Positions 43,343 to 52,503 of a stretch of DNA of 64,000 bases are shown one piece after another. Position 1 is the first letter of the stretch, and each line of letters starts with the position of its first letter. The DNA is from Burkholderiaceae bacterium 26 (GTDB taxonomy: Bacteria; Pseudomonadota; Gammaproteobacteria; Burkholderiales; Burkholderiaceae), in the NCBI GenBank assembly GCA_000955795.1, contig JYOB01000016.1:211908-275907 (forward strand), in the 5' to 3' direction. The translations under genes were made by a program, and so were the position numbers. The notes beneath the pieces are model-generated. The model had not been told where the DNA came from. It was given only the letters and a program-made list of their open reading frames with translations, and did no database searches.

Positions 43343-43973
43343 TGCCTAGCGCATCGCTCCGCCATTCAATTACTCATAAGAGAGGCCAGCAGAATTAACA
43401 TCAACACCTTGAAATAAAGTTGATGTTTCAGATAAACATTCTCAGAACGTATGCCAACCACCATGGCGGGTCTACCATCGCTTGGCGCGCATGAACGGCG
43501 GGTGATGTTAATTGAAGTTTTTTTGAATGAGCCAAATCGATACGAAAGTATTGATTAGTATTTTTTTCCAAGAAATCAGTTCACCTCGATTGCTGCGGCA
43601 ATATTCCGAGGGGGCGTACGTTCTTCGCGTGGTTGACGTGGCGCTGACGGCCAGAGCGGTGGGGTCGCCCCATCAGAAGAAAGAAAGCCCCAGGCAGCTT
43701 GTAACCGCCCGGGGCTTCTTGACCGCTCTTCACGGAGGCACGTGAATCATGGCTATCGACAATTTTATCGGAGCATTGCCGGCGAACGAACATTGATGAG
43801 ATTAATTGAACAATGGGCGCATCGCCATCATTATGCATTCATCATTCAATTCACCAAGCGATTGAATAGCGCGATCGTGATGTTGAATTACCGTTAACCG
43901 GACAAGAAGAGCGCATACCAAGGCCAGTTCAATACGGAAGACGCCCAGCGGCATTCGGTGTGTTCTTCTCCAG
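43343..43973. other. AT-rich gene-poor stretch with nested inverted repeats
   Basis: There is no supportable gene in about 630 nt. It contains the inverted repeat AACATCAAC/GTTGATGTT (43397-43405 and 43419-43427). It also contains a nested hairpin: outer arms AGAGCGGT/ACCGCTCT at 43653-43660 and 43722-43729, and inner arms ending GCCCC/GGGGC at 43682-43691 and 43711-43720. A small ORF at 43527-43745 spans the hairpin and lacks a ribosome site. Base composition is visibly lower in GC than the flanks. Confidence 0.5.
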
Positions 43974-46900
43974 TCAGGTGGATGATGTCTCGGATGCCCG
44001 TGGCTTGACGGTCGAAGTCGTCGCTGCAGTTGCTTCCGGCAACGTCACCGCCTGTTGGTGGCTTGATCCGGAGCCTGTGCTGACTGGCTGCTCCCGCACA
44101 CGCGGCCCGACGGATTGCGGCTTAGGCTTGCGCTGCCCAAACAGCTTGCTGGACAGACTGCCGGACTTCTTGGGAGCGGAAGCAATGCCGGCCTTCGCAT
44201 CCATTTGCTGTTTCAATCGCTCCAGATGGGCGCGCGTGTCGTCGGGCCGCGAGCGCGGCGGCGACATGGCCAACATGTCGGCAAGCGACGGTGATCGCTG
44301 CCCGCGCGACGGAACGGCTACCGGTTCGCGGTCGGGCTCTTCGTGCGCCGGTTCGATTTCGGAACGCGCGCCTTGCACGCTCTGATACAGCGGGATGTCC
44401 GATGACCCTTGGCGCTGCAGCGGGCGACGTGATGCAGGCGCGCCGGCTGCAGCCTGAGTCACCGCCGAAGGCTCCGGTGCGTTCTGATTTTCCTTCAACT
44501 GCGCTTCGTACTCTTTAAGCAGCTTTGCGTCGATCGTATCGAACACGATCTGCCGCTCGACCTTGAGCCCGGTGTTTTGCGTCAAGCGCAGCCCCGCGTT
44601 GACGTTGAAGCCGTCGGCCTCGCTGTATTTTTCGTAGGCACGCAAACCGATCGGCATCCAGGAGTTGGGAGCGTTGATCGTCTTGGTGTATGACGCGGCA
44701 AGCTGCTCGTGCAGTTTTGTCTCGCTTTGCGGCGTCACCAGCGAAAGCTGCTGCAGATGGTTGAGCGCTTTCGCGGCGTCTGCGGTGAGGGCGCGCCGCA
44801 CAAAGAACGCGTTGTATGGGCTGTCCAGCAGACGCGCGGTATCGAGATTGTCATTGACGGCCTTGAGGCCTTTCGCCAGGCCGCCATCCGGGTCGTTCCG
44901 GTGCGGATAGGCAAAGAATTTCACCCACTCCTGCTTGGTCGCTTCGACATACCGGGCGTAGTCGTGGAAGCTGTCGAATTCGAAATCGGCCACAGACTTT
45001 GTCGGCAGCACATTGTCCCGATCGATCGCCAGGCGCAGCTTTACGTTCGTGCCGCGCTCTTTGACCACCGCGCCACCACCGAACAGATCGGCCGACGTGT
45101 TGCCGATCGTGCCCGTCACTGCCGACGTGGTCAGCCCAAGGTTGATCTTGTGCCGGCTGAGCTTCTGCTCGCGCAGGTTGGCAATCCGGTATGTGCCGGT
45201 GGCGTCGAGCTGCTTGAATGTCGACAGCCATTGCTTCTCGAACGAGTAGCCGAGGCTTGTGCCGAGGGCGCCTGTCTCCTGCCTGCTCGCGCGGTGTTGG
45301 CTGGGGTTCAGCAGCTTGGTGACAGATACGCCGATCCCCACCGACATCTCGCTGCGGTGCGCGCGCGTCTTCTGGTTGATCCAGCTGATCGAAAGATCCT
45401 TCTCGGCGTAGAACTCGCTGGCAAAGGCGTGGAAAAGCGCATCGGCATCGGGCATGCCTGCGGGCGAGCGGCGCCGCGCATCCGCGGCCGAGAACATGAA
45501 GTCGGTCACGCGTGAGAACAGCGCGCGGACTTCCGCATCTTTGGCCGCCGTCCGGCGCGGGATGCGGACCATGATGCCGGTGGCATCCGTGCGCTCGTGC
45601 TCGTACGGATTCACATCAACGTTGGCGCCAGTGCGGCAGCATTTGAACAGCTTGGCGCCAAAGAAGCACCCCGCGCCGATGCGCCCACGATGGCGCTTTT
45701 CCGTGCCGATAAACAGCTCAGCGGCGTGCACAGGGTAGGACATGGAGACCGCCGCTTCACGCCCCTTCTCATAGCGCAGATCGACACGGGCATTGCCGGC
45801 AACCGGAACGCCGAGCAGCCGCTTCTTCGCTTTGACAAGCGCCTTGGTAATGCCCTTGGTACTGAACCCGCCGGTGGTGCCGCGGCTGAACCGGACCGTG
45901 TTGCCACCGGGAATCGTCTTCAGGTAGTCCACCAACATGGCTCGCACGCTCTGCTGCGATCGGTCAGGGGGGGCAAGTGGCGGTGCTGTGGCAATTTTCC
46001 GGGCGGCTTCCATTGCCTTTTGGAATGGCTCGGCCTGCTCGACATTGAGGAAGTTTGCAAGCGCATGCAGATCTTCAAAGCCAAGACGGACATTGCCAAG
46101 ATGCTGCCGGACGTTTGCAATCGCCTGTTCAAGGGCTTCCGGAGAGCCCGATGTCACCTTGTGTGCAGCGTCTTCTGTGAATTTGCGAATACGTTGCTCG
46201 ACATCTCCCGGTATCGCTGCGGGCGAGAATTCGCGGCCCAGCACGAGTTGATGCCCCTGGCGGGCGGCCTGGTGTTCGGGCATCCAGTCTTCAAGCGCGA
46301 CCCGCAGGGCGATCCACTGGCAATGGGTGTCACTCAACGCGTTCGGACGGTGGGCAGTCCCTTCGCCGGCGTCAGCCTCTGCCGGCGGAGTGCTACCGCA
46401 AAGGCGTTCCATCTCGACAGCGACCGCCTGCACCACCTCATTGACCGCCGGTTTCGCCAGCTCGGCCATCAACGCTTTCTGCTCGTTCGCCAAGACGGCG
46501 CGATCGCCCTGTGCCATACCAGAGCGCGCCGCGGAGAGCGGCGATTTGTGGTTGCTTGGCAATGTCGCGCGCCGGTCGTTGTCCATCCGGTCGACCCATG
46601 CAAGCGACTTGAACAAGCGAGCCTTGAACTGGCTCAATTCGGAACCCGGCGCATCGTCGGTGAAGCCGTTGCGCCATGCGACCAGATCACTCTTGTCGGC
46701 GGCGCTCAAGGTTGCCGGTCCTGCACCGTGGATGAGCTTGGCGCTTGCGTCGCTGACGCGCTGGGCGAAATTTGTCGCACTCGACACAGCCTCGTGCGGG
46801 GCGAGCCGCGCTGCAATCAGTGCCTCCGGGGTCGGCTTGGCCTTCAGCGCAGCGGCAATCGCGGCGCCGGCCTGCAGATGGACGCGCAGGTTGCCCTGAT

Positions 46901-48299
46901 CGGTTGCGTCAACATTGCGGTTGCCAGTGGCGGCGAGCATTGCCTCGAAATTGCCGGTGCTCGCGGCATGCTGTAAAGCGCCCCACGCAACGGCCCGCCC
47001 CGATTCGGCATGCTTGAGCTGCTGGTCGTGTGCGTGCAGGTGCGCGGGCATCGAAACAACCGAGATCATCGCCTCCTGCGCGTCGCGTATTTTCTCGACG
47101 GTGCCGGCGGAGACATCAACCGCACCCTTTTGCCCGTGCGCAGGCGGTTGCGAGCCGATTTCGTCGGCCACCGCTTCGAGCGTGGCCAGGCATGCGGCAG
47201 CCGCCTCGGCGTTGCGCGCGTCGAACTGCGCGTGGCTGTCGCGGACACCCGGCCAATCGGCGAGGGCTTGCGGGGCATGTCGTGCCGCCCCGCGCATGGC
47301 GATGGGGAAATCGCGCACCGTCTGGATGAAGGCCTGCAGCGCCTTGACGTCGATCGCGTGTGACGGCGCCGAAGACTCACCACCCGAACCGGCACCCGTG
47401 GTGCACCGGTTTGCCATCAAGGCATCGCGCGTCTGCTCCATCGCGCCACGCAGGGCAAGGATATGAGAGTCGCGCGAGGTCTCGGAATGCGTTTTCGCAT
47501 TACCGATTTCGGCACCCAGGTCCGCATGCTTCAGATAAGAAAAGACGTCGCCATTGAGCGTTGTGGTGCTCTCCGGGTCGAGGCGTTCCTTGGCCGACAC
47601 GAGCGCCAGCGATACCGCCATGGCGACGGCGGGCGAATGCGCCGCAGCCATCTCCTGCACCCCCGCAACGAATGCCCCCGGTTCGCTGCTGACCTTCGCA
47701 GCCAGCGCTTGCCCTTGCGCAGACTCCCAGTAGGCAATGACATCATCGACGTGCTCCAGCGCCTGAGCGGGTTTCGGCTGGCCACCGTGGAGACTGGCGC
47801 TGGCATTGGTGACCGCTGAAATCTGGGTGCGCAGCCCCGTCATTGCCTGATTGAGCGCCTGCTCCGTTCTACGTGCCGAACCGGACGGACTGCCGGGCTG
47901 CGGCGCGTCCTCGCGCGCGGCGGCGATCCGCTCCGCAGCTTGCTTGACGTGCGCGAAATCACGCAACGTAGTCGGTCTGCCAGCCCGCGAGTGGGCGCTG
48001 AACGGCGTGTTCCAGTCCAGTCGGCTCGCGCCGTCCTTCGTTACGCAACTGAATGTGCTTTTGACTTGCGCACGCAATGCCTTGCCTACCCGCTTCAATA
48101 CGCCGACGTTGGCCGGCGGTGTGCCCGGCAGCGTGGGCGGCGCAGGCGGTGCCTTCTTCAAGCCGGCAAGTTCGCCACGCCGGCGAGACGCCTGTCTGGA
48201 AGGCGTGGATTGCGTAGTCGTCTCGCCAGTGGCCGCTTGAGACGACGAGGGATGGGCGACAGCGGCACCGGACGAGATGCTGGGCAGTTTGGGTGGCAT
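43974..48299 (-). CDS. Large type III effector candidate 3, AWR/RipA-like
   Basis: The protein has 1441 residues. The N-terminus is Pro/Ser/Gln-rich (about 1-100). An AWRNGFTDDAPGSEL block lies near residue 540, matching AWHQGFREDGPGSDL of the 1240-residue protein, and a KSPLSAARSGM block follows, again shared. The C-terminal half is partly beta-like (VRFSRGTTGGFSTKGITK, DLSISWINQKTRAHRSEMSVGIGVSV). The C-terminal 150 residues are disordered and basic. It is clearly paralogous to the protein at 24604-28326 but about 200 residues longer. Family assignment to AWR/RipA is probable, not proven. It has a hrpII promoter but no chaperone gene next to it. Confidence 0.65.
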   Translation of the reverse strand: MPPKLPSISSGAAVAHPSSSQAATGETTTQSTPSRQASRRRGELAGLKKAPPAPPTLPGTPPANVGVLKRVGKALRAQVKSTFSCVTKDGASRLDWNTPFSAHSRAGRPTTLRDFAHVKQAAERIAAAREDAPQPGSPSGSARRTEQALNQAMTGLRTQISAVTNASASLHGGQPKPAQALEHVDDVIAYWESAQGQALAAKVSSEPGAFVAGVQEMAAAHSPAVAMAVSLALVSAKERLDPESTTTLNGDVFSYLKHADLGAEIGNAKTHSETSRDSHILALRGAMEQTRDALMANRCTTGAGSGGESSAPSHAIDVKALQAFIQTVRDFPIAMRGAARHAPQALADWPGVRDSHAQFDARNAEAAAACLATLEAVADEIGSQPPAHGQKGAVDVSAGTVEKIRDAQEAMISVVSMPAHLHAHDQQLKHAESGRAVAWGALQHAASTGNFEAMLAATGNRNVDATDQGNLRVHLQAGAAIAAALKAKPTPEALIAARLAPHEAVSSATNFAQRVSDASAKLIHGAGPATLSAADKSDLVAWRNGFTDDAPGSELSQFKARLFKSLAWVDRMDNDRRATLPSNHKSPLSAARSGMAQGDRAVLANEQKALMAELAKPAVNEVVQAVAVEMERLCGSTPPAEADAGEGTAHRPNALSDTHCQWIALRVALEDWMPEHQAARQGHQLVLGREFSPAAIPGDVEQRIRKFTEDAAHKVTSGSPEALEQAIANVRQHLGNVRLGFEDLHALANFLNVEQAEPFQKAMEAARKIATAPPLAPPDRSQQSVRAMLVDYLKTIPGGNTVRFSRGTTGGFSTKGITKALVKAKKRLLGVPVAGNARVDLRYEKGREAAVSMSYPVHAAELFIGTEKRHRGRIGAGCFFGAKLFKCCRTGANVDVNPYEHERTDATGIMVRIPRRTAAKDAEVRALFSRVTDFMFSAADARRRSPAGMPDADALFHAFASEFYAEKDLSISWINQKTRAHRSEMSVGIGVSVTKLLNPSQHRASRQETGALGTSLGYSFEKQWLSTFKQLDATGTYRIANLREQKLSRHKINLGLTTSAVTGTIGNTSADLFGGGAVVKERGTNVKLRLAIDRDNVLPTKSVADFEFDSFHDYARYVEATKQEWVKFFAYPHRNDPDGGLAKGLKAVNDNLDTARLLDSPYNAFFVRRALTADAAKALNHLQQLSLVTPQSETKLHEQLAASYTKTINAPNSWMPIGLRAYEKYSEADGFNVNAGLRLTQNTGLKVERQIVFDTIDAKLLKEYEAQLKENQNAPEPSAVTQAAAGAPASRRPLQRQGSSDIPLYQSVQGARSEIEPAHEEPDREPVAVPSRGQRSPSLADMLAMSPPRSRPDDTRAHLERLKQQMDAKAGIASAPKKSGSLSSKLFGQRKPKPQSVGPRVREQPVSTGSGSSHQQAVTLPEATAATTSTVKPRASETSST

Positions 48300-48338
48300 G
48301 GTCAGCAGGGCGCGTTGAACCAGGTTGGAACGCGTTCA

Positions 48339-48400
48339 AGTCTGCTTGCACCAAGGTGAGGCCGGCGTGCACCGTCCGAATGCGTGGCGTCCAAAGCGAA
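48339..48400 (-). promoter_or_regulatory. hrpII box promoter of effector 3
   Basis: On the minus strand TTCG at 48400-48397 and 48380-48377 are 16 nt apart (next bases G and G). CAGACT at 48344-48339 lies 31 nt downstream. It is the right-most HrpB-type promoter found and probably marks the edge of the hrp island. Confidence 0.87.
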
Positions 48401-48538
48401 GCTCGGCGGGCCGCGCGATTTCATCTGCGCAGGCCACGTGATCTTCGACCATGCACAGCACACCCACAATCATCCGCTTCAGCAAGTCAGAAGATTCCTC
48501 GCCTCAAATTTGTCTGCCGGATGGCGCGAGAAGCCGCG

Positions 48539-49822
48539 TCAGGCGTGGGGGTGGGATACCAGGGAATGGACCTGGCCGGGCGCCGCATATGTGCGAAGTC
48601 CAACGCGCGCAGCCACCAGGAAGCAAACGCCCGACAGGATTGCCAGCACGTCGGTGCCCAATAGCACGAAGGTCAGCGGCGTGGAGGCTCCCGATCGAGC
48701 GAGCCGATCGCTGATCAGGCCGACCGCGAGGTTGCCGAGCGTGATGGCAAACACATTGATGAGCAGCATGCTCAAGCCGGAGATCGTCCCGCGCATGTGC
48801 ACAGGCACCTGGCTCAGGATGACCGTGTTGGTCGGGCCATACAGTGCCAACGGCAGGAAGAAGCCAGCGCACATACCCGCGTAGAACAACGCCGAGCCGG
48901 GGGGCGCGAAGCGATACGCAATCATCAGCGGGCCGCAGATGGCGACAAGCAACACCATGAAACCCACATGTCCGCCCCACATGCGCTTGGCGAGACGATC
49001 ACCCATGACACCGCCCGCGACCGATCCAAGGGTGCCGACAATCAGTTGCAGCATGCCGATGGTCCGCGCGATGGCGGCGGCGTCGAATCCACGCTCACGC
49101 ACGAGCCACAACTGCGCAAATGACAAGCCGGCAAACACCATGTGCACCAGCACAAAACCAATCGTCACCGCCAGCAAGGCCGGATTGCTAGCCAGCACGC
49201 GCAGCGCGCCGCGCATTTGCGTAAAGAAGGGTGCGCCACGCTGTTGCGGGCCGGCACTCTTGGGCGCCTCCTTCATGAAGGCGAGCGATACAGCGATCAG
49301 CACGCCGACAACGCCGAGCACCTGAAATGTGGAGCGCCAACCATGCGTGGCCCCGAAGGTGCCTGCCAGCAAGAAGCTGAAACCGATGCCGGCCGGAATG
49401 CCCATGAAGAACAGCCCGATCGCGGTGCCGCGCTGCTTCTCTGGGAACAACTCGCCCAGCATCGCCACTGCCGCGGGAACCAGCGCGGCCTCGCCGCTGG
49501 AGACGAGGAAGCGGGCCGCCGCCATTTGCTCGAAGTTCTCGGCAAAGCCGGATGCCGCCGTGCAAGCGCTCCAGACCAGCAACCCGCCCGCAATCACGCG
49601 CGTGCGGCTGAAGCGATCCGCCAGCGTGCCGAGGAAGACGGCCATCACCCCAAAGCTCAACACCCAGACGGCACCCACCAGAAAACCGTATTGCGCATTG
49701 CTCAGGCCAAGATCGGCAATCACCTGCGACGAAAAACCCAGCAGCATGTTGCGATCGATATGCGCCAGGACATGAATGACTAGCAATGCACTCAAAGCGA
49801 TCATGGGGCGTTTCTGAAACAT
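48539..49822 (-). CDS. Major facilitator superfamily transporter
   Basis: The protein has 427 residues from the ATG at 49822, with an AGGAG site. Twelve predicted membrane helices are present, with the MFS loop motif (GTLADRFSRTRVIAGG, about residues 70-85) and the acid-symporter-like DRNMLLGFSSQVIADLGLSNAQYG start resembling sialate and aromatic-acid MFS carriers. It is followed on the same strand by an SDR, a BKACE enzyme and a CMD-like gene, so it probably imports their substrate, an organic acid. Confidence 0.85.
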   Translation of the reverse strand: MFQKRPMIALSALLVIHVLAHIDRNMLLGFSSQVIADLGLSNAQYGFLVGAVWVLSFGVMAVFLGTLADRFSRTRVIAGGLLVWSACTAASGFAENFEQMAAARFLVSSGEAALVPAAVAMLGELFPEKQRGTAIGLFFMGIPAGIGFSFLLAGTFGATHGWRSTFQVLGVVGVLIAVSLAFMKEAPKSAGPQQRGAPFFTQMRGALRVLASNPALLAVTIGFVLVHMVFAGLSFAQLWLVRERGFDAAAIARTIGMLQLIVGTLGSVAGGVMGDRLAKRMWGGHVGFMVLLVAICGPLMIAYRFAPPGSALFYAGMCAGFFLPLALYGPTNTVILSQVPVHMRGTISGLSMLLINVFAITLGNLAVGLISDRLARSGASTPLTFVLLGTDVLAILSGVCFLVAARVGLRTYAAPGQVHSLVSHPHA

Positions 49823-49939
49823 GCTTGTCTCCTGAGATTGCGCCGCTCGAGCGGCGTCTTGCTTTTGGGTTTTGCTGTTGGGCCAGCCAAGCTCCGAACT
49901 CACCCTCTGACCACGCCTGAACCGGCCGACCAGCTCCGG

Positions 49940-50761
49940 CTAGAACATCCCGCCATTCGGGCTGATGATCTGGCCCGCGATGTAATGCCCGTCCTCAGCC
50001 AAGTAGACGGCGAGCGAGGCGTATTCCTCCGGCGTACCCAGCCGGCCTAGCGGGACGAGTTGAAAGAGCTGGTTGCGTTTCTCTTCGCCAATACTCTGAA
50101 GAAACGCCTCGAAAAGGCTGGTGTGCACACCACCCGGAGCAATGGCATTGACAAAGATATTGGCGCCAGCCACCTCGGCTGCCACTGAGCGGGTGAACGC
50201 CACGACGGCGCCCTTGGTCGCCGAGTAGTGCGGGCTGTGCGCGCTGAAAGCCGACAGCCCTGCAATGGACGCGATATTGATGACCTTGCCGTCACGCTGC
50301 GGCTCCATGCGCTTGAGCGCTTCACGCGTGCAGTAGAAGACGCCATGCACGTTCACATCCCAGAAGCGGTGCCAATCAGCGTCGGTCATGGTGCTGGTAA
50401 AGCCCAGCGTGTGGCGCGGTTGCGGTGTGGTGAGGTACGCGTAGTGCTGCAGGCGGCGCTGCTCGTCAATGGACTGGGATGGAATGACAGCTGCATTGTT
50501 GACGAGCACATGCACTGTCCCGAAGTGCGCATCGACTTGTTCAAACAGGTTTGCAACGGCACTGCTCGATCCCACATCACAGTGCAAGGCCACGCACTCG
50601 GCGCCGCGCGATGCAATTTCAGCGCGAACCGCCTCCAGCGCGGTCGTATTGATGTCGCAAACGACGAGCTTGGCACCCGCATCTGCATAGGCCAGTGCGA
50701 TGGCCTTTCCCAAACCGCCTGCTGCCCCCGTTACCACGGCAATCTTGTTGACCAGTTTCAT
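49940..50761 (-). CDS. Short-chain dehydrogenase/reductase
   Basis: The protein has 273 residues. The NAD(P) motif TGAAGGLGKA is near residues 12-21, VNNAAV near 87 and the catalytic YSATK near 178. The insert after VNNAAVIPSQS is longer than in the shortest family members. It probably oxidises a hydroxy acid or alcohol in the pathway with the BKACE and transporter genes. Substrate is unknown. It lies 118 nt from the BKACE gene, all on the minus strand. Confidence 0.88.
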   Translation of the reverse strand: MKLVNKIAVVTGAAGGLGKAIALAYADAGAKLVVCDINTTALEAVRAEIASRGAECVALHCDVGSSSAVANLFEQVDAHFGTVHVLVNNAAVIPSQSIDEQRRLQHYAYLTTPQPRHTLGFTSTMTDADWHRFWDVNVHGVFYCTREALKRMEPQRDGKVINIASIAGLSAFSAHSPHYSATKGAVVAFTRSVAAEVAGANIFVNAIAPGGVHTSLFEAFLQSIGEEKRNQLFQLVPLGRLGTPEEYASLAVYLAEDGHYIAGQIISPNGGMF

Positions 50762-50879
50762 GCGTCACGACTTCCCGAACAGACTGCGCCAGCTGTGCAT
50801 GCCCTTGCGGCACCGCGTGCAAGCGCCAACACACCAAGGCGGGCACGCGCCATAGCGCGCCCGCCGCTTGCCCCGACGC

Positions 50880-51929
50880 TCAGGCCGCGAGCTGGAAGCC
50901 GCGCTGCCCAGGCTTGCGGTTAGGCTCGTACCCTACGGCGGTCAGGGTCTCGTCAACGCTGTTGTAGTGCTCGCCGATCTTGTAGATACGGCGGGCATCC
51001 ATGCCGGTCGCCACCTCGCGATGCAGTTCGCGTGCGATGCGCACCAACTGCTCGACCTGCTGCACCGAGGTCATGCGCTCGCCCTTCTTGCCCCACAGGT
51101 TGTCCTCGATACCGCAGCGCACATGCAGTCCCATGGCGATGGCCATGGTGTTCAACGGCAGTGTGTGACGCATCAGGCTTTCGATGGAGAGCACGGCGCC
51201 TTGCGGGCAGCGGTTGATGAACTCCATCATGTTGCGCGGGTTGGGACCATCGGCACCACCGCCAATCGCGACCCAGTTCAGCACCAGCGGGCCGATGTAG
51301 TGCCCGCGGCGGACCAGTCGCTCCACCGTCTCAAGCTGTCCAAGATCACCCAACATGAAATGCGGCTGGATGCCATTGGCTTGCAGGCGCTTGAGATGCT
51401 CTTCGACAAAGGCTGGGCCCGATGGAATCCACATTTCCTTGTAGGCCTGGAAATAGGCCGGCTCGGACAGCGAGGTGCCCGCGCAGTCGTCCAACGTCAG
51501 CAACTCGGTGACATTCATCTGATTCGTGTTGATGGCGATCGTCACCTGGTCGGGCTTCGGTGTCAGTTCGGCCAGCATGTGGCGGGTATCGTCGGTGAGC
51601 CATTTGGCCGCAGCGCCCTCGTCTTCCGGCGCGAACGAGATCGAACCGCCCACCTGCAGCAGCATGTTCGGCACCGCTTCGCGCAGGCGCGCCAGCATTT
51701 CGTTGAACTTGGACAGACGCTTGCTGCCCTTGCCGTCCTCTTCGCGCACGTGCACGTGCAGCACAGTCGCGCCAGCGTTGTAGCAGTCCACCGCCTTCTG
51801 GATTTGCGTGTCCATCGAGACCGCGATGTCGTCGGAGTCGCTGGGAAGGAATTGCGGCCCGAACGGGGCCACCTGGATCACCAGCGGTTCCTGGTTCTCG
51901 GGCAGCAGTGAATCGTCAAAGAATTGCAT
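50880..51929 (-). CDS. BKACE-family 3-keto acid cleavage enzyme
   Basis: The protein has 349 residues and belongs to the DUF849/BKACE TIM-barrel family. The metal-binding HVHVRE motif is near residue 60. The family condenses a beta-keto acid with acetyl-CoA to give acetoacetate and a new CoA ester (as in lysine fermentation or dehydrocarnitine cleavage). With the SDR beside it, a likely route is hydroxy acid to 3-keto acid to cleavage. The true substrate cannot be read from sequence. Confidence 0.85.
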   Translation of the reverse strand: MQFFDDSLLPENQEPLVIQVAPFGPQFLPSDSDDIAVSMDTQIQKAVDCYNAGATVLHVHVREEDGKGSKRLSKFNEMLARLREAVPNMLLQVGGSISFAPEDEGAAAKWLTDDTRHMLAELTPKPDQVTIAINTNQMNVTELLTLDDCAGTSLSEPAYFQAYKEMWIPSGPAFVEEHLKRLQANGIQPHFMLGDLGQLETVERLVRRGHYIGPLVLNWVAIGGGADGPNPRNMMEFINRCPQGAVLSIESLMRHTLPLNTMAIAMGLHVRCGIEDNLWGKKGERMTSVQQVEQLVRIARELHREVATGMDARRIYKIGEHYNSVDETLTAVGYEPNRKPGQRGFQLAA

Positions 51930-51963
51930 GTATGTCTCCTTTCGGTATCAGTTCGCCGGGGCT

Positions 51964-52359
51964 TTACTCCGCAGTGGCGGTCTTGCTTTCGCGGGCGGCA
52001 AGTTCTTCCAGCAGGATGGGCGCACCCAGACTCATGCTGTGAATGCCCAGCACCGACACGGCCTGCAGCACCGCCGTGATCTCTTCCCTGGTGGCACCCA
52101 GCTCAAGCGCCTTGCGAATGTGGCGGTGCACGCCGGGCGCGTACATGTGCGTGCACGAGGCGTCCACGGCAATGGCAAGGAATTCCAGCGTTTTCGGATC
52201 AAGCACGCTATGCGGCATGACTCCCATGGCCATGAATCTCTCTGTCCATGCCGGATCAAGTTCTGCAAAGGGTTCCCAATTGGGATTCCAGTTGCCGGTG
52301 GCGCGCATCATGTCGCATACCGGGGTTGGGGATGCCTTGATGGGGGCGCTTGTCGTCAT
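51964..52359 (-). CDS. Carboxymuconolactone decarboxylase (AhpD-like) family protein
   Basis: The protein has 131 residues from the ATG at 52359, with an AAGGAA site. The CMD helical fold pattern is present (LDPKTLEFLAIAVDASCTHMYAPGVHRHIRKALELGATREEITAVLQ), with a Cys and conserved His but no CxxC, so a peroxidase role is unlikely. It is divergent from the AraC gene and may serve the BKACE pathway. The function of this subfamily is poorly known. Confidence 0.75.
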   Translation of the reverse strand: MTTSAPIKASPTPVCDMMRATGNWNPNWEPFAELDPAWTERFMAMGVMPHSVLDPKTLEFLAIAVDASCTHMYAPGVHRHIRKALELGATREEITAVLQAVSVLGIHSMSLGAPILLEELAARESKTATAE

Positions 52360-52388
52360 TGCGAAGTTCCTTGCCAAAGCTGTCGTGT

Positions 52389-52397
52389 GGGGGGGGG
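52389..52397. repeat. Poly-G tract of nine in a divergent promoter region
   Basis: Nine consecutive G lie in the 144-nt gap between the CMD-like gene and the AraC regulator gene. Homopolymer tracts of this length can slip and alter promoter spacing. Confidence 0.8.
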
Positions 52398-52503
52398 CTA
52401 CGGCGCACGTTACGGATGTCTGGATTCTAGGTATCGCCCGTACTTCGCTATTGACTTAGCGGGACATTTTTTTATCATTTCGGGACACCCTGGGAAGACC
52501 CTG

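Noticed and set aside
43527-43745. 72-codon ORF upstream of effector 3
   Set aside because: It runs through a nested hairpin, lacks a ribosome site and has no family resemblance.
45597-46976. 459-codon plus-strand frame inside effector 3
   Set aside because: It is antisense to the 1441-residue effector gene, with no ribosome site, promoter or domain.
24604-48299. WxxxE-type (AvrE or GEF) effector assignment for the giant proteins
   Set aside because: No convincing WxxxE motif or AvrE C-terminal signature was seen in the three large proteins.
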